Positions 61,943-64,000 of a stretch of DNA of 64,000 bases are shown here, piece after piece; the first letter of the stretch is position 1; each line of letters begins with the position of its first letter. The stretch is from contig JAKADC010000005.1 in assembly GCA_021820845.1 (NCBI GenBank), forward strand, positions 143,990 through 207,989, read 5' to 3'. This DNA comes from Pseudomonadota bacterium. GTDB taxonomy: Bacteria > Pseudomonadota > Gammaproteobacteria > Burkholderiales > Thiobacillaceae. Below the pieces are notes generated by a model. It was not told where the DNA came from and searched no databases. It worked only from the letters and a program-made list of their open reading frames with translations. The position numbers and the translations under genes are program-made.

Positions 61943-62821
61943 TCAGAACCAGAACCTCAGCCCGGCCACGTAGCGCGTCTCCTGCGTGTCGCCCCCCGCT
62001 GCCCGCGCGAAGTCCGCCGTGCCGCCCAGCTTGGCGACCCGCTCGATGCCGACGTAGGGGGCGAATTCGCGGCGGAACTCGTAGCGCACGCGCAGACCCG
62101 CCGTCAGGTCGGACACGCCGCTTCCCAAACCGCGCGCCGGATCGTCCTTGCCGTACGCATTCGCCTCGACGCGGGGCTGCATGATGAGCTTCTGCGTGAG
62201 CAGCAGTTCGTAAGACGCGGCGACGCGCAGCGCCGTGCGCCCTTCGTCGCCCACGTAGCCGGTGGCTTCCAGCTCGAACCAGTATGGTGCCAGACCCTGG
62301 ACGCCGAAGGCGAGCCAGGTCCGGCTCGGCTCCTCGCCGCTGTCATGACGCACGCCGAGCTGCGTGTCCCAGTACGCCGCGACCGCGTGCCCCCACAGCA
62401 GCTCGGTGCGCGCATCCCGCAGCGCACCGCCGTCGTACTCGCCCTCGGCCTTGAGCCAGGCGCGGTCGTAGTCGCCGCCGTACCAGGCATGCATGTCGTA
62501 TTCGGTCGACGTGTTGTCTCTCGTGTGCACTTGTTCAAGCCGCTCGACCAGCAGCGAGCCGAAGCGGTGTTCCATGTGCGGCGGAGGGAGGGGCCCGAAG
62601 CCGTAGCCGTCCGAATAGGCGTTCGGGTCGCGCGCGTCGGCCGGCGCCGACCCGCCCTGCATGGAGCCCGCGCCCATGCTCATGCCGCCCATGTCCATGC
62701 CGGACATCGTACCGGCTGTTTCGGACTGCATCCCGCTGGCCGCCGGCTCCTGCGCCCAGAGCGGCGAGACGCCGAAGGTCAGCACGGCCGCAACGATCCA
62801 GTTCACGTTCTTGCGTTTCAT
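61943..62821 (-). CDS. copB: Copper resistance outer-membrane protein CopB (PcoB)
   Basis: A 292-residue protein with signal VAAVLTFGVSPLWAQ, a Met-rich segment (TMSGMDMGGMSMGAGSMQGG) and a beta-barrel half (HRFGSLLVERLEQ, WLKAEGEYDG, LWGHAVAAYWDTQLGVRHD, ending YVAGLRFWF with terminal Phe, as is usual for outer-membrane proteins). It sequesters or exports copper together with CopA. Start ATG 62821 lies 33 bases after the copA stop; the large in-frame extension upstream is a copA shadow. Confidence 0.93.
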   Translation of the reverse strand: MKRKNVNWIVAAVLTFGVSPLWAQEPAASGMQSETAGTMSGMDMGGMSMGAGSMQGGSAPADARDPNAYSDGYGFGPLPPPHMEHRFGSLLVERLEQVHTRDNTSTEYDMHAWYGGDYDRAWLKAEGEYDGGALRDARTELLWGHAVAAYWDTQLGVRHDSGEEPSRTWLAFGVQGLAPYWFELEATGYVGDEGRTALRVAASYELLLTQKLIMQPRVEANAYGKDDPARGLGSGVSDLTAGLRVRYEFRREFAPYVGIERVAKLGGTADFARAAGGDTQETRYVAGLRFWF

Positions 62822-62853
62822 GCTTGCCTTTCCGGACTTCGTTCGCGCCGCCG

Positions 62854-64000
62854 TCATGCCACCACGACCTCGCGGAACATGCCCGTGTCCATGTGGAACG
62901 CGAGATGGCAGTGCCAGGCCCAGCGGCCGAGCGCATCGGCATTGACGAGGAAGCTCACGCGCTGCGCCGGCTGCACGGCGATCGTGTGCTTGCGCACCTG
63001 GAACTTGCCGTCGGGATTCTCCAGTTCGCTCCACATGCCGTGCAGGTGCATCGGGTGCGTCATCATGGTGTCGTTGACGAAGACCACCCGCAGGCGCTCG
63101 TTGTGCCGGAAATGCACCGGTGTCGAGCGGGCGAACTCGACCCCGTCGATCGACCAGGTGTAGCGCTCCATGTTGCCGGTGAGGTGCAGCTCGATGTCGC
63201 GCCCGGCGTCGCGCGGGTCGAGCGCGCCGCCGATGGTGTGCAGATCGTCGTAGGTCAGCACCCGGCGGCCGTTGTCGCGCAGCCCGACGCCGGGGTCGTC
63301 GAGGTTGGTGCGCGGCGTGTCCACCCGCATGTCGACGCCCGGGCCGTACTCGGTGCGGGCGTGGTGCGCGCGCGCGTTGCCGGTCATGTCGCCCATCATG
63401 TCTTCCATCGCGAGCGGCTGCACCTTGTCCACGGCCGGCACGGCCGCCGCAAGGCCGGCGCGCGGCGCCAGCGTGCCGCGGGCGTAGCCGCTGCGGTCCA
63501 TCGCCTGGGCAAAGATCGTGTACGGCTCGTCCTGCGGCGTGACGATGACGTCGCAGGTTTCGCCGGGGCCGAAGCGGAACTCGTCGACGGTGATCGGCTC
63601 GACGTCCTGGCCGTCCACCTGGACGACCGTCATCTTGAGACCGGGGATGCGCACGTCGAAGAAGGTCATCCCGCCGGCGCTGACGAAACGCAGCCGCACG
63701 CGCTCGCCCGGCTTGAACACGCCTGTCCAGTTGCCGGCGGGCGCCGAGCCGTTCATGAGGTAGGTGTAGGTATGGCCCGAGACGTCGGCGAGATCGGTCG
63801 GATTCATGCGCATCTGCTGCCACATCTTGCGGTCGGCCAGCGCGGCACGCAGCCCCTCGCGCGACACGTCGCGGAAGAAATCGCCCACCGTCGGCTTGAT
63901 GAAGTTGTAGTAGTCGCTCTGCGCCTTGAGCTTGTGCAGCACCCGCATCGGATCCTCGTCGGTCCAGTCCGACAGCTGGACGACGTAGTCGCGGTCGGCC
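62854..64000 (-). CDS. copA: Copper resistance multicopper oxidase CopA, C-terminal part (runs off the right edge)
   Basis: The gene enters from beyond 64000 and stops at 62854; about 382 residues are visible. It shows the CopA cupredoxin domains: LSDWTDEDPMRVL, SDYYNFIKPTVGDF, YLMNGSAPAGNW, VDEFRFGPGETCDVIV, then a Met-rich stretch (MEDMMGDMTGN). The C-terminal copper ligands are HPMHLHGMW and HCHLAFHMDTGM (type 1 and trinuclear sites). It oxidises Cu(I) in the periplasm. It is the first visible gene of the operon copA-copB-cusF-like-HMA-like-ATPase. The N-terminal Tat signal and first domain are outside the window. Confidence 0.93.
   Translation of the reverse strand, partial: ADRDYVVQLSDWTDEDPMRVLHKLKAQSDYYNFIKPTVGDFFRDVSREGLRAALADRKMWQQMRMNPTDLADVSGHTYTYLMNGSAPAGNWTGVFKPGERVRLRFVSAGGMTFFDVRIPGLKMTVVQVDGQDVEPITVDEFRFGPGETCDVIVTPQDEPYTIFAQAMDRSGYARGTLAPRAGLAAAVPAVDKVQPLAMEDMMGDMTGNARAHHARTEYGPGVDMRVDTPRTNLDDPGVGLRDNGRRVLTYDDLHTIGGALDPRDAGRDIELHLTGNMERYTWSIDGVEFARSTPVHFRHNERLRVVFVNDTMMTHPMHLHGMWSELENPDGKFQVRKHTIAVQPAQRVSFLVNADALGRWAWHCHLAFHMDTGMFREVVVA

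Noticed and set aside
58990..64000. Copper operon as a recent mobile island
   Set aside because: No integrase, insertion sequence, tRNA or direct repeat is seen at its visible edge and codon use looks like the neighbours; the right edge is outside the window.

Overview
This 64 kb window is GC-rich chromosomal DNA from a proteobacterium. I read it as betaproteobacterial and close to the Thiobacillus / Nitrosomonadales group. The reasons are gene order (def-fmt-htpX-rsmB-DUF4390-ntrY-ntrX-trkA-trkH facing lysM-dprA-smg-topA; trxA-rho-rpmE), a class II ribonucleotide reductase, an ETHE1-type persulfide dioxygenase, a MutT-ThiE fusion and an opgG-opgH-opgD block. The genus is an inference from gene content, not from a marker RNA. 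No rRNA, tRNA, CRISPR array, prophage or intact insertion sequence was seen.

Layout. 1-8.5 kb: a truncated glutamine amidotransferase, srkA kinase, vitamin-B12-type ribonucleotide reductase, patatin lipase, an HDOD signalling protein, a GcvR-like ACT regulator and an AI-2E-family permease. 8.7-14.4 kb: osmoregulated periplasmic glucan genes opgG, opgH and opgD with overlapping ends. 14.4-23.4 kb: an IclR regulator diverging from a six-gene run: transketolase-like TPP enzyme, DUF1537 sugar-acid kinase, glcD, glcE, glcF and persulfide dioxygenase. 23.4-29.1 kb (minus strand): mobA, a GT39-like membrane glycosyltransferase, an M48 protease, rpmE, rho and trxA. 29.3-40.2 kb (plus strand): fdxA, an AddAB-type helicase-nuclease pair, a DUF938 methyltransferase, argJ, a DUF815 ATPase and the Nudix-ThiE fusion. 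40.3-41.7 kb: phoU facing yggX across a perfect palindromic terminator.

41.8-52.4 kb (minus strand): a long, tightly packed run from def to trkH, including the NtrY/NtrX two-component pair. The NtrX AAA+ domain looks inactivated. 52.4-52.8 kb: the only gene-free stretch over 300 bases. It holds a def promoter candidate and a 265-bp MITE-like element with inverted ends and a target duplication, inserted beside the ribosome binding site of a LysM gene. 52.8-58.9 kb: lysM, dprA, smg, topA, a small unknown protein and a lipoprotein. 59.0-64.0 kb (minus strand): a copper resistance operon (copA partial, copB, CusF-like, HMA-like small protein, CPH-type P1B ATPase).

Functional reading: most of the window is housekeeping. 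The parts most worth following up are the IclR-controlled C2/C4 acid operon, the ATPase-dead NtrX, the MITE-like element and several altered or fused proteins (SrkA tail loss, ThiE half without metal ligands, stand-alone HMA-like protein).
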